DNA of 64,000 nt from contig JBEDUI010000054.1 in the NCBI GenBank assembly GCA_040414495.1, forward strand, positions 1 to 64,000. The letters run 5' to 3'. This stretch comes from DATAVB01 sp040414495 (lineage in GTDB: Bacteria > Actinomycetota > Actinomycetes > Mycobacteriales > QHCD01). Positions within the stretch are counted from its first letter, which is position 1. Every line of letters begins with the position of its first letter. The position numbers and the translations under genes were made by a program. Below the pieces are notes generated by a model. That model did not search any database. It saw only the letters and a program-made list of their open reading frames with translations, and had not been told where the DNA came from. Positions 9,811 through 18,174 of this stretch are shown here, piece by piece.

Positions 9811-10425
9811 TCAGTCGGTGATGCCGGCGGCTTGAATGAGGATTTCAGCCGTGGTGACGGCCAAGCCCTGCAGGTCGTCGGCGCCGATGCCGGCGCGGGT
9901 GCTCGCTCCGTCGTAGAGGATCGCGAGCTGGCGGGTAAGGAAATCGGGGTCGGTGGCATGCGCGCGCTCGGCCTCGGTACGGAAGAAATCCTCCAGATAC
10001 TGCTTGATACGGGCCGCCACCAGGCTGGCTGGATGGGCGGAGTCCTTCAATTCCACCTGCGTCGCCAGGTAGGCGCAGCCCATGTAGTCCGATGACTGAG
10101 CGAATTTCTCCAACTGCCCGAAGACATAGAGCAGCCGGGCGCGCGGGCTTGAGCTGAAATCGGGCGGGGGCAGCAAGAACGCTGTGTCAGCGCGAGCGCG
10201 GCGATCGAGCGCGGCCGCGAGCAGGTCGTCCTTGCTGTCGAAGAGCTGGTACATCGACTTTTTGGAGATCCCGGCGCTCTTGCACAGCGCATTGGAGCCG
10301 ACGCTGACCCCGTCGCGGTAGAAGAGGTCAACCGCGGCGTCAAGGAGCCGTTCGCGCGGTGAGGGCTTGGCGGTTGCGTCCGGGGTCCCGGGCACCACGT
10401 CAGATGCGGCCTTGTCGACGGTCAT
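9811..10425 (-). CDS. TetR-family transcriptional regulator
   Basis: 204 residues. The N-terminal helix-turn-helix is clear (RERLLDAAVDLFYRDG, then SNALCKSAGISKKSMYQLF), and the C-terminal ligand-binding helices follow (LLYVFGQLEKFAQ). The gene is divergent from the SDR gene, and the 170-base gap between them holds two perfect copies of a 14-base palindrome, so it most likely represses both itself and the SDR gene. The inducer is unknown. Confidence 0.9.
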   Translation of the reverse strand: MTVDKAASDVVPGTPDATAKPSPRERLLDAAVDLFYRDGVSVGSNALCKSAGISKKSMYQLFDSKDDLLAAALDRRARADTAFLLPPPDFSSSPRARLLYVFGQLEKFAQSSDYMGCAYLATQVELKDSAHPASLVAARIKQYLEDFFRTEAERAHATDPDFLTRQLAILYDGASTRAGIGADDLQGLAVTTAEILIQAAGITD

Positions 10426-10458
10426 GGCATCGAGGTTACCGCGCAGGGTTGACGATGG

Positions 10459-10472
10459 AAACCGATCGGTTT
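10459..10472. promoter_or_regulatory. TetR operator copy 1
   Basis: Perfect palindrome AAACCGATCGGTTT, 33 bases (about three helical turns, centre to centre) from a second identical copy, in the divergent TetR/SDR promoter region. This form is typical of TetR-family operators. Confidence 0.8.
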
Positions 10473-10490
10473 ACGGTTGCGAACAAGTAG

Positions 10491-10506
10491 GAAACCGATC
10501 GGTTTC
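10491..10506. promoter_or_regulatory. TetR operator copy 2
   Basis: Perfect 16-base palindrome GAAACCGATCGGTTTC containing the same 14-base core as copy 1. The two sites lie on the same face of the helix, which suggests two dimers bound side by side. Confidence 0.8.
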
Positions 10507-10595
10507 TCGTTGAGTCCGGGTCGTGCACCCAGCGCGGTCAGGGCTGATTCCGCACGCAGATCCCGTGCAACCTCCACACAGGAAGAAGCCAGCTC

Positions 10596-11300
10596 ATGAT
10601 TCTCAACGGCTCCGTCGCCTTTGTGACCGGCGGCAATCGCGGTCTTGGCGCCCACTTCGTCCGTCTCCTTCTGGATGCCGGTGCGAGCAAGGTGTACGCG
10701 GCAGCCCGCGATCCGCGCACCGTCGCAGTCGAAGGCGCCATCCCGGTCCAGCTCGACATCACCGACCACGCATCGGTCCTCGCCGCCGCCGAGCAGGCGC
10801 AGGACGCCACGCTGCTGATCAACAACGCCGGGATCGACACGTTCACCGGTGTCCTGGACGGCGACTTGGACATCTACCGCCGCGAGTACGACACCAACGT
10901 GTTGGGGACTCTCGACGTGACCCGCGCCTTCGTGCCGACCCTCGCCCGTAACGGCGGCGGCGCGATCCTCAACGTCCTGTCCGTTCTGTCCTGGGCGTCG
11001 CTTCCGTCCGAGGCAGGCTACGGCGCGTCCAAGGCCGCCGAATGGTCGATCACCAATTCCCTGCGCCTGCAGCTGGCTGGTCAAAAGACCCAGGTGACCG
11101 CCCTGCATGTCGGCCGCATGGACACGGACATGACCGCGGGCCTGGACGTCGACGGGGCGGCCGACCCGGCCGACATCGCCAAGCTCGCGCTAGACGGCGT
11201 CGAGAAGGGCCAGCTGGAAGTGGTCGCCGACGCCTTCAGCCAGCAGGTCAGGGCAGGACTCTCACTCGGCATCGAAGCCCTCTATCCCCAGCTCGCATAA
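10596..11300 (+). CDS. Short-chain dehydrogenase/reductase
   Basis: 234 residues, classical SDR. The cofactor loop TGGNRGLG lies near residue 11, NNAG near residue 77, and the catalytic Ser and YGASK follow in NVLSVLSW and GYGASKAAEW. The substrate is unknown. GGAAGAAG precedes the ATG by about nine bases. It is under the control of the divergent TetR by inference from the operators. It sits directly before a SigJ-like sigma factor; ECF41-type sigma genes are known to be linked to oxidoreductases, carboxymuconolactone decarboxylases or epimerases, so it may also belong to that sigma factor's target set. Confidence 0.9.
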   Translation: MILNGSVAFVTGGNRGLGAHFVRLLLDAGASKVYAAARDPRTVAVEGAIPVQLDITDHASVLAAAEQAQDATLLINNAGIDTFTGVLDGDLDIYRREYDTNVLGTLDVTRAFVPTLARNGGGAILNVLSVLSWASLPSEAGYGASKAAEWSITNSLRLQLAGQKTQVTALHVGRMDTDMTAGLDVDGAADPADIAKLALDGVEKGQLEVVADAFSQQVRAGLSLGIEALYPQLA

Positions 11301-11381
11301 GCCGGAAATCGGGTGGCCCGGAGCAATGTCGCCTCTGGGCCAGACCGAGCGCGCGGGGTTGGCTTCTCGCCTCCGCCACGG

Positions 11382-11408
11382 CGTTACATCGTCGCCGACG
11401 GATACGTC
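11382..11408 (+). promoter_or_regulatory. Candidate ECF41-type promoter of the sigma gene
   Basis: CGTTACA at 11382-11388 and CGTC at 11405-11408 are separated by exactly 16 bases. The published ECF41 consensus is TGTCACA, 16 bases, CGTC; here 5 of 7 and 4 of 4 positions agree. It lies 35 bases upstream of the sigma factor start, as expected for autoregulation. Confidence 0.45.
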
Positions 11409-11443
11409 ATAGTGCTGACGGACCGCCGCGAAAGAAGGCACCA

Positions 11444-12352
11444 GTGAACCAATCTGCCCGGTTGGCGACCGCGTTCGACCAGCACCGGCCACAGCTTCGA
11501 GCGGTGGCCCACCGCATGCTGGGCTCTCCCACGGAAGCTGATGACGCGGTCCAAGAAGCCTGGCTGCGCCTCTCTCGCGCTCAGGCCGATCGCATCGACA
11601 ATCTCGGCGGGTGGCTGACCACGACTGTTGGCCGGATCTGCCTGGACATGCTGCGTAGCCGGACCGCCCGCCGAGAGGAACTGACCGACGCCGACATCAC
11701 CGAGGCCACTGGAGCCGGGCCCGTAGAAAACCCCGAAGACGAAGCCCTTGTTGCCGATTCCGTGGGGCTGGCCCTTCTGGTTGTACTGGACACGCTGACC
11801 CCGGCCGAACGGCTCGCGTTCGTGCTGCACGACGTATTCGCCGTACCGTTTGGCGATATCGCTCCCATACTCGGGCGCAGCGCGTCCGCCACGAAAATGC
11901 TGGCCAGCCGGGCCCGGCGACGGGTGCAAGCATCCGCGCCGTCGCCAGCGCAGGACCGGCACCGTCAGACCGTCCTCGTCCGCGCATTTCTCGCGGCTTC
12001 CCGGCGCGGCCAATTCGATACGCTGCTAGCTCTGCTTGATCCGCAAGTCACGCTTCGCGCCGACTCCGCCGCCGCGGACCGCGGCGCGCCAACCGAATTG
12101 CAAGGTGCAGCCGCGGTCGCGGAGCAGTTCTCCGGGCGAGCGCTGGGTGCGCGACCCGCACTCGTCAACGGCAAGCCCGGAGCGGTCTGGGCAACCGGCG
12201 GCCGGCTGCGCGTCGTACTCGATTTCCAGTGTCGCGCCGGCAAGATCATCGGCATCACCCTCATAGCCGATCCGGAATTCCTCGGCACGGTCGAATTGGT
12301 GATGTTGCCGAACTCAGCACGTTCACATGACATTCAGGAAGAGCGTCGATAA
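11444..12352 (+). CDS. ECF sigma factor, SigJ-like, with SnoaL-like C-terminal extension
   Basis: 302 residues from a GTG at 11444 with AAAGAAGG before it; the frame is open far upstream through the SDR gene, which is not coding. Region 2 (LRAVAHRMLGSPTEADDAVQ) and region 4 (LTPAERLAFVLHDVFAVPF, then LGRSASATKMLASRARRRV) are clear. The C-terminal 110 residues (from about 190) resemble the NTF2/SnoaL fold that controls ECF41-type factors in place of an anti-sigma protein. The DGGG motif of classic ECF41 is not obvious (ADSAAADRG instead), so a related group is possible. It overlaps the convergent permease gene by 19 bases. Confidence 0.87.
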   Translation: MNQSARLATAFDQHRPQLRAVAHRMLGSPTEADDAVQEAWLRLSRAQADRIDNLGGWLTTTVGRICLDMLRSRTARREELTDADITEATGAGPVENPEDEALVADSVGLALLVVLDTLTPAERLAFVLHDVFAVPFGDIAPILGRSASATKMLASRARRRVQASAPSPAQDRHRQTVLVRAFLAASRRGQFDTLLALLDPQVTLRADSAAADRGAPTELQGAAAVAEQFSGRALGARPALVNGKPGAVWATGGRLRVVLDFQCRAGKIIGITLIADPEFLGTVELVMLPNSARSHDIQEERR

Positions 12353-13179
12353 AGAGCCGCGGCAACCGGCGCGAAAACGAGCGTGATAATCGCGGCCCAG
12401 CCCAGCGACAATAAAGCCCAGTAGGTCATCGTGTGGCCGACGCCGGCCAGCCCGGTGTCGCCGAGGGCAAGTGATCGTACGGCGTTGCACATGACCGTGA
12501 TCGGCTGATGATCGGCTACGGGCTGCATCCAGCCCGGCAGGGTATTCGTACGAACATACGCGCTCGACACAAAGATAACGGGATACGCGAGCATCGAAAA
12601 GCCTTGCGCACCTTGAGCATTACCGGACACCAGACCGATGCAAATGAATATCCAGACGAACGCGAAGCCACACACGATGCACAGGCCGAACGCAAGCAAC
12701 GCTTCGCCGACCGTGCCCTGCAGCCGGAAACCGACCGCGAATCCAATTGCCGCGGTGACCGCGGTCGCCCACGCGGCGATCACCGTGTCACCGATCGCCC
12801 GGCCGGCCAGCAGCGCGATGCGCGGCGCGGGCAACGAGCGCAGTCGGTCGAAAAATCCTTGATCCCCGTCCTCGGCGACGCCAACCGCGGTCCCGGTGCC
12901 GGTGATGAGAACGCTGGTCAGAACCATTCCTGGGATGAGGAAATCAACGTACGGCACCTTTCCGAATTGGATAGCGCCGCCAAAAATGTAACGAAACAAA
13001 ATCATGAACATCGCGCCGCCTACGATGCTGGTCACTAACATTTGCGGCGAGCGCAGGTATTTGCGAAGTGTTCGCGTAGCCACCGCGGCAACGGTGGCGC
13101 CTACGCCCGCTGTCCGGGCCGCGGGCCGAACGGAGCGGGCGTCGGTGTCGCTGTTCGCCGCGACAGGGACGATCGTCAT
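12334..13179 (-). CDS. ABC exporter permease, DrrB/ABC-2 type
   Basis: 281 residues with six hydrophobic segments, ABC-2 permease family. Its start lies one base after the stop of the ATPase gene, so they form an exporter of the daunorubicin-resistance (DrrAB) kind. The substrate cannot be told; lipids or drugs are usual for this class. The 3' end overlaps the convergent sigma factor gene by 19 bases, which may produce antisense interference. Confidence 0.87.
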   Translation of the reverse strand: MTIVPVAANSDTDARSVRPAARTAGVGATVAAVATRTLRKYLRSPQMLVTSIVGGAMFMILFRYIFGGAIQFGKVPYVDFLIPGMVLTSVLITGTGTAVGVAEDGDQGFFDRLRSLPAPRIALLAGRAIGDTVIAAWATAVTAAIGFAVGFRLQGTVGEALLAFGLCIVCGFAFVWIFICIGLVSGNAQGAQGFSMLAYPVIFVSSAYVRTNTLPGWMQPVADHQPITVMCNAVRSLALGDTGLAGVGHTMTYWALLSLGWAAIITLVFAPVAAALYRRSS

Positions 13180-13180
13180 G

Positions 13181-14143
13181 TCATCTCCTCGTATTTATCT
13201 CGCGCCCAATTGCTCCGGTCAGTGTCAGAAACACTTCATCCAGCGTCGGCCGGCGCAGCGCAATATCGTCGACGTCGATATCCAGCCGGCCCAACGCCTG
13301 GACCGCATCGGTGATCGCGGATCGTCCTCCGGCAACGGGAATCGCGACGCAGCTGGTGCCGGCGTCAATTCGCGGCTGATCCGAGCCGATCGGCGCAAGA
13401 GCCCGGGCGAGTTCCGGCAGATCGTCGGCGCGGTGGGCCCGAACCTCAATCATGTCGCTGCCGGCGAGTGCTTTGAGTTGGGCCGGCGTGCCCTGGGCGA
13501 TGACCTTCCCGTGATCAATGATCGCCACCTGGCTCGCGAGCTGATCCGCCTCGTCCAGGTACTGCGTGGTGAGCAGGACATCGGTGCCGCCGGCCACCAG
13601 GCCGCGAATGGCGTCCCACAACTGGCTGCGGCTGCGGGGATCTAATCCGGTCGTCGGCTCGTCGAGCAGCAGCAGACGTGGCGATCCCACGAGACTCGCA
13701 CCAAGATCGAGCCGGCGTCGAAGCCCCCCGGAATAGGTTTTTACCGGCCGGTCGGCCACATCACCCAGATCGAGTTGTGCCAGTACGGCATTGCTGCTCA
13801 TTGCGGCCTGCTGACGTGTGTGGCCGAACAGCCTCGCAATCATGTTGAGGTTCTCACGTCCGGTCATGGTTGGCTCGACCGCGGCGTATTGGCCGGCCAA
13901 CCCAATAACCTGTCGGACCCGTTCTGGCTGGCGAGCGACGTCAATTCCGGCGACTCGCAAATTACCGGCGTCGGGGCGGATCAATGTCGCGATCGCCCGG
14001 ATGAATGTCGTTTTTCCGGCGCCATTGGGGCCGAGTACGGCCGTGACCTGGCCGCTCCCTGCCACCAGGTCCAGACCGGCCAGGGCCTCAACCTTGCCGA
14101 AATGCTTGACCAGCCCGTCAGCCTCGATGATCGGCTCCGTCAA
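13181..14143 (-). CDS. ABC exporter ATP-binding protein, DrrA type
   Basis: 320 residues. Walker A GPNGAGKTT (about 38-46), signature YSGGLRRRLDLGASL, Walker B RLLLLDEPTTGLDPR, then a C-terminal DrrA extension ending with the ATPase-typical LRRPTLDEVFLTLTG. The start is TTG at 14143 with GAGAGGTG seven bases upstream; no ATG lies before the conserved N-terminus. It is followed at once by its permease gene, and an AhpD-like gene lies 50 bases upstream on the same strand. Confidence 0.9.
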   Translation of the reverse strand: MTEPIIEADGLVKHFGKVEALAGLDLVAGSGQVTAVLGPNGAGKTTFIRAIATLIRPDAGNLRVAGIDVARQPERVRQVIGLAGQYAAVEPTMTGRENLNMIARLFGHTRQQAAMSSNAVLAQLDLGDVADRPVKTYSGGLRRRLDLGASLVGSPRLLLLDEPTTGLDPRSRSQLWDAIRGLVAGGTDVLLTTQYLDEADQLASQVAIIDHGKVIAQGTPAQLKALAGSDMIEVRAHRADDLPELARALAPIGSDQPRIDAGTSCVAIPVAGGRSAITDAVQALGRLDIDVDDIALRRPTLDEVFLTLTGAIGREINTRR

Positions 14144-14193
14144 TGTTTCGCACCTCTCGGTTGGTCAGGGTCAGGGCACGGCATTTCGTTGTT

Positions 14194-14649
14194 TCAGGAC
14201 CAAGCCCCTGCCACCTGTCTGGTCGGCACATTGAGCCGGTTGAAGACGTTCGTCGTCGCAATCCAGAGAATCAGTGCGGCCAGTTCTTGTTCCGTGTATT
14301 GCTCGGCGGCACGGTCCCATAGTTCGTCCGGTACGGGGTCGGCCCGGTCGCTGAGCCGTGTCACCGCCTCGGTCAGTGCCAAGGCCACACGCTCGGCTTC
14401 GGTGAAATAGGGCGCTTCGCGCCATGCGGCGACCGCGAACAGCCGCTCCGTCGACTCTCCCGCATGGAGTGCGGTACGCGCACCTCCGTCGACACAGGCA
14501 CTGCAGCCATTGATCTGGCTGGCTCGCAGGTGTACGAGATTCCCGGTTGTCGCAGGCAACCCGCCTTTTCGGACGGCTGCGATCAGCGCTTCAATCGCCG
14601 GCCACGCGTCCGGGACGATCATTGCCGGATTCTTCATTCGTGGTTGCAT
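14194..14649 (-). CDS. Carboxymuconolactone decarboxylase / AhpD-like protein
   Basis: 151 residues. The CxxC pair SQINGCSACVDGGARTA is the redox motif of the alkylhydroperoxidase AhpD branch, and the C-terminal ILWIATTNVFNRLNVPTRQ is family typical. It probably reduces peroxides or acts as a thiol-disulfide protein. ECF41-type sigma factors commonly control a gene of this family; here it lies 1.8 kb from the SigJ-like gene, separated by the exporter, so regulation by it is only an inference. An in-frame ATG 12 bases downstream is a possible alternative start. Confidence 0.85.
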   Translation of the reverse strand: MQPRMKNPAMIVPDAWPAIEALIAAVRKGGLPATTGNLVHLRASQINGCSACVDGGARTALHAGESTERLFAVAAWREAPYFTEAERVALALTEAVTRLSDRADPVPDELWDRAAEQYTEQELAALILWIATTNVFNRLNVPTRQVAGAWS

Positions 14650-14747
14650 GCCTCAAACCCTTGTCATTCGGCGCGGACTGGTTCGTCGCCTCTATGACGA
14701 GAGATTGAGCAAAGAGGTAACAGTCGCCAGCGCGGCCCGGTTACCGG

Positions 14748-15635
14748 CTACGGCTTGACTGGATTCCGGGCAATCGCGACCGGGCAACTGGCCAGCGACA
14801 GCAGGTAATGTCCGACCGATCCCAAGAGCAGCTGAGCGAAACCGCCGCGTCCACGTGAGCCCACGACGACCAATGAGGCATCCGAACTGGCATCGACCAT
14901 GACCCGGCTGGCCGGGCCGCGCCGTACCTCACGATGTACGGCGACATTTGGATATTTCTCAACCCAGGGCGCGAGCGCCTCGTCCAGTTGCTCTTTGCCG
15001 GCCCGCCGGGCCACCCGCCCGATCTCGGATTTCCGCGGTAGACCAGGCAGCGGTGGCGGCACGCCGTACGCGTGCAGAGCATGCACCGGCAAACCGCTGC
15101 GGCTCGCGGTGTCGAATGCGAATTCCAACGCGGCTTGTGCGCCGTCCGAATCATCAACCCCAACCAGAACCGGCCCCTTGACCCGGTAGCGGTTCAGCCG
15201 TGTCACGACCACCGTGCACGATGCGTGCTTGGCTACCTGCATCGCGGTTGCGGCGATCACCAACCGGTCGGCCCAACCCGGTCCGAGGCTGCCGACTACG
15301 GCCAGGTCGGCGTGTTCGGCCAGCCGCAGCATTTCCGCGGCGGGCTGGCCGCTGGCCAGATGCAGTGCGGTACGTACGCCCGGGGCGGCTGCCTCCGCCT
15401 TGGCCCGTGCCCGAGCCAATACGTACTCGCCATGCTGCCGCGTACCGGCCGCAAGATCGGGACTATCGAGCAGATGCGCGACCCGGTCCCCCGGCAGAAC
15501 CAGGCACAGCGTCAGCAATTCGTCTCGCGCGACCGCGGCACGAGCCGCCCACACGACGGCCGCATTGGTGATACGCGTGCCGTCAACCCGGACGACCACA
15601 CCGCTGCGCCGCATGTCTTCGCGCTGCTCGGCCAT
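14748..15635 (-). CDS. Tandem universal stress protein (two Usp domains)
   Basis: 295 residues, two Usp domains: about 9-145 and 150-293. The second holds the ATP-binding motif GSRGRGGFAQLLLGSVG; the first has a diverged version (GSLGPGWADRLVIAATAM). The ATG at 15635 has GGGGG before it and is preferred to an upstream in-frame TTG. Tandem Usp proteins are prominent members of the mycobacterial DosR dormancy regulon. A DosR-like box lies about 90 bases upstream. Confidence 0.88.
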   Translation of the reverse strand: MAEQREDMRRSGVVVRVDGTRITNAAVVWAARAAVARDELLTLCLVLPGDRVAHLLDSPDLAAGTRQHGEYVLARARAKAEAAAPGVRTALHLASGQPAAEMLRLAEHADLAVVGSLGPGWADRLVIAATAMQVAKHASCTVVVTRLNRYRVKGPVLVGVDDSDGAQAALEFAFDTASRSGLPVHALHAYGVPPPLPGLPRKSEIGRVARRAGKEQLDEALAPWVEKYPNVAVHREVRRGPASRVMVDASSDASLVVVGSRGRGGFAQLLLGSVGHYLLSLASCPVAIARNPVKP

Positions 15636-15719
15636 GACGCACCCCCGCGCGGCCAACCGTTTTATCCGACCCGCTCAGGCCACACCTTCAGCGTCGGCTG
15701 CCGGCGTTCACGATGCAAC

Positions 15720-15731
15720 GGTCCTAAGTCC
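15720..15731 (-). promoter_or_regulatory. DosR-like box upstream of the stress protein gene
   Basis: Read on the minus strand it is GGACTTAGGACC, which keeps the GGAC-four bases-GwCC frame of the DosR/DevR consensus (GGGACTWWAGTCCC; 10 of 14 positions over the full length). A GATAAA -10-like element lies about 55 bases downstream, before the Usp start. Confidence 0.35.
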
Positions 15732-15794
15732 TGTTCCAGCCCAACGCTTTCACCCTTTCGCTTGTCCAAGTACGACACCATTCGCCTGGTCTTA

Positions 15795-16298
15795 TCAGGA
15801 CAGTCGGGAATGGACACCAAAGTTGCGATCGGCATAGATCAATGGCTGACAGGGCTGGTATTCCAGGTCATCGACCCGCCCGACGACGATCACATGGTCG
15901 CCACCGGGCATGAGGGATTCGACCGCGCACTCGGCCCAGCCGGGCGAACCATGCAGATACGGCAACCCGGCCCGGTCCGACCATTCGACGCCGGCGAATT
16001 TGTCCTCGCGTTTGGTGGCGAACAATGTGGCCAGTTCGGACTGCGCCGCGTCGAGGATATTCACGCCGAAGCGACGGGTGCGACGTAGTCGGGCCAGCAG
16101 CCGCGACCGGCGATCCAACGCCAGCATGATCAGTCGCGGTTGCAGCGACAGCGAGGTAAAGGCGCTGACCGTCGTACCGGCCGGCTCCGTTCCCTCCGCG
16201 GTCGTAACGATCACGACCGGCCCACACACCATGCTCATCAGGTCACGAAATCGTTGGTTGGATACGTCTTCCTGTGCGCAGGTCTGCGGCACGCTCAT
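15795..16298 (-). CDS. Flavin reductase-like protein (FMN reductase partner of monooxygenases)
   Basis: 167 residues, flavin reductase-like split-barrel family. Typical segments are GPVVIVTTAEG, AGTTVSAFTSLSLQPRLIML, FGVNILDAAQ and GDHVIVVGRVDDLEYQ. It should supply reduced FMN to the LLM monooxygenases of this cluster. Its start overlaps the stop of the ABC ATPase gene (ATGA), so it is the last gene of the importer operon. HpaC-type reductases are often encoded beside two-component flavin monooxygenases. Confidence 0.87.
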   Translation of the reverse strand: MSVPQTCAQEDVSNQRFRDLMSMVCGPVVIVTTAEGTEPAGTTVSAFTSLSLQPRLIMLALDRRSRLLARLRRTRRFGVNILDAAQSELATLFATKREDKFAGVEWSDRAGLPYLHGSPGWAECAVESLMPGGDHVIVVGRVDDLEYQPCQPLIYADRNFGVHSRLS

Positions 16299-17188
16299 TC
16301 GACCATCCCTGTCTCTCGAGCCACTTGGTCTCGCAATTCGCGCCGTCGTTCGGCATCGATGCTGGTCGCGGCGTTGATGCTCGGCACGGACGCGATCAGC
16401 AGCCGCGTATACGTGTGCCGTGGTGCGGTGAAAACGTCCTTTGTGGACCCATATTCGACGAGACGTCCGTGATACAGGACCGCGATGCTGTCGGTAATGC
16501 TGGCCAGCGCGCCGAGGTCGTGCGAAATCACGATGACCCCGACGCCCAATTCGTCCCGCAAATCGGCCAACAATTGCAGGATGTGATTGCGATTCGACAC
16601 GTCCAGGGCGCTGACCGGCTCATCGCAGATCAACAGCCGCGGGCGCATCACCAACGCCCGCGCGATCGAGACGCGTTGCCGTTGACCGCCCGAAATCTGA
16701 CCCGGCGTCCGGTCGGCCAAAGCCGGATCCAACCCGACCTGCTCCAACGCCGCCCGGACCGCATCAGCGCGCTCGGCCCGCGACACCCCGCGGACCGCCA
16801 GGCCCTCGCCGACGATGTCCCGTACCGGCAGGTCCGGGTCCAGCGACCGCAGCGGATCCTGGAACACGTACTGGATCTGGCCGGTCCGCCGGAAGGCGCG
16901 CAGCTTGTTCTCCCGCAGCGACGAGAGTTGCGTGTCGGCCAGCGTCACGCTGCCCGATCGCACCGGTACGAGGCCGAGAATCGCCCGAGCCAACGTGGTT
17001 TTACCCGATCCGGTCTCCCCGATCAGTCCGACAATTTCGCCGGCGGCCACGTCGAGGTCGACGTCATGCAGGATCGGTACGCCGTGGCCACGGCCGAGTG
17101 AGACGTTCAGCCCACGTACGCGTAACAACTGCGCCGTCGACGAGGTTGCTTGATCCTTGCCGATCCGGGTGATTTCGGTGGCGCTCAT
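16295..17188 (-). CDS. ABC importer ATPase, DppF/OppF type
   Basis: 297 residues. Walker A GETGSGKTTLARA (near 47), signature ISGGQRQRVSIARAL, Walker B LLICDEPVSALDV, and the Opp-type C-terminal APRHTYTRLLIAS region. One of two ATPases of the peptide/nickel (PepT) importer family. It begins with an ATGA overlap to its partner. The N-terminal extension of the open frame reaches into that partner and was discarded. Confidence 0.9.
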   Translation of the reverse strand: MSATEITRIGKDQATSSTAQLLRVRGLNVSLGRGHGVPILHDVDLDVAAGEIVGLIGETGSGKTTLARAILGLVPVRSGSVTLADTQLSSLRENKLRAFRRTGQIQYVFQDPLRSLDPDLPVRDIVGEGLAVRGVSRAERADAVRAALEQVGLDPALADRTPGQISGGQRQRVSIARALVMRPRLLICDEPVSALDVSNRNHILQLLADLRDELGVGVIVISHDLGALASITDSIAVLYHGRLVEYGSTKDVFTAPRHTYTRLLIASVPSINAATSIDAERRRELRDQVARETGMVE

Positions 17189-18174
17189 GATGCCTCCCGT
17201 ACCGGCACTGGGTGCTGGCATTGGAATCCATGCCCGCCGGCGGTACGCCACGGAATTCCGTCGCTGTGGCAATCCGCGGCGCTCGATGCGCAGCGATCGG
17301 CGAATGCACAGCCGGTCCAGGGCGTGTCCAATGCCGGCGGCTGCCCGGGAATGACCGTGAGCCGGCGTCGATCCCAGGTGCCGGTATCAGCCGCGTCGAG
17401 TAGTGCCTGCGTGTAGCGGTGCCGCGGCGCCGCCAACACCTGCCCGGCTTCGCCCGCCTCCACCACCTGGCCGGCATAGAAAACGGCGATGCGATCACAC
17501 AGCTCGGAGATGACGGCCAGGTCGTGCGAAACGAACACAATGGACAGACCGAGTTCGGCCCGCAGCGTCCGCAACAGATCGATCACCTCCGCCTGCACGG
17601 TGACGTCCAGCGCGGTCGTTGCCTCGTCGGCAATCAGCAATTCGGGGTCACACGACACGGCGATCGCCAACAGCGCCCGTTGCAACATGCCACCGGAGAG
17701 CTGATGCGGGTACTGCCCCAGAACCCGTTCTATCCGGCGCATTCCCACCAGCTCGAGCAATTCGGCGGCCCGAATCCGGGCGGCTTTCCGGGCCAGCCCA
17801 CCCTTGACCCGGAGCACCTCGCTCAGCTGGCGGCCGATCGTCAGCGACGGGTTCAGGTACGAGGCTGGGTCCTGGAACACCGCCCCAATATGGCGGCTGC
17901 GAATATCCGCCAGTTCGCGGCGGCCGGCACCGACCAGATCCTTGCCGGCAAAGCGGATCGAGCCACCGGTTACGACACAACCGGGAGCCAGCACGCCCAA
18001 CACCGCCCGGCAGGTGAGCGTCTTACCGCTCCCGGATTCGCCCACCAGCCCGATCGTCTGTCCCTTGTGGACATCAAACGACACGCCGTGCACTGCCTCC
18101 AATGCGCCGCCACCGACCGCAACACGGAGCTGATCGACACGCAGCAGCGGCTCGTTCTCAGCGAGCGCCGACAT
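17185..18174 (-). CDS. ABC importer ATPase, DppD/OppD type
   Basis: 329 residues. Walker A GESGSGKTLTCRA, signature LSGGMLQRALLAIAV, Walker B LLIADEATTALDV (Ala in place of the usual Pro), and a C-terminal cysteine cluster (GCAFADRCASSAADC), which in OppD/DppD proteins is a conserved region that can hold an iron-sulfur cluster. The ATG at 18174 overlaps the end of the permease gene by 17 bases. Confidence 0.9.
   Translation of the reverse strand: MSALAENEPLLRVDQLRVAVGGGALEAVHGVSFDVHKGQTIGLVGESGSGKTLTCRAVLGVLAPGCVVTGGSIRFAGKDLVGAGRRELADIRSRHIGAVFQDPASYLNPSLTIGRQLSEVLRVKGGLARKAARIRAAELLELVGMRRIERVLGQYPHQLSGGMLQRALLAIAVSCDPELLIADEATTALDVTVQAEVIDLLRTLRAELGLSIVFVSHDLAVISELCDRIAVFYAGQVVEAGEAGQVLAAPRHRYTQALLDAADTGTWDRRRLTVIPGQPPALDTPWTGCAFADRCASSAADCHSDGIPWRTAGGHGFQCQHPVPVREAS

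Noticed and set aside
9753..9821. 22-codon ORF (MSATDAYEAVNPVLSRWRKL...) overlapping the end of the TetR gene
   Set aside because: No ribosome site, overlaps the TetR stop region, no match to any known peptide class; may be a remnant of a lost gene, but cannot be supported.
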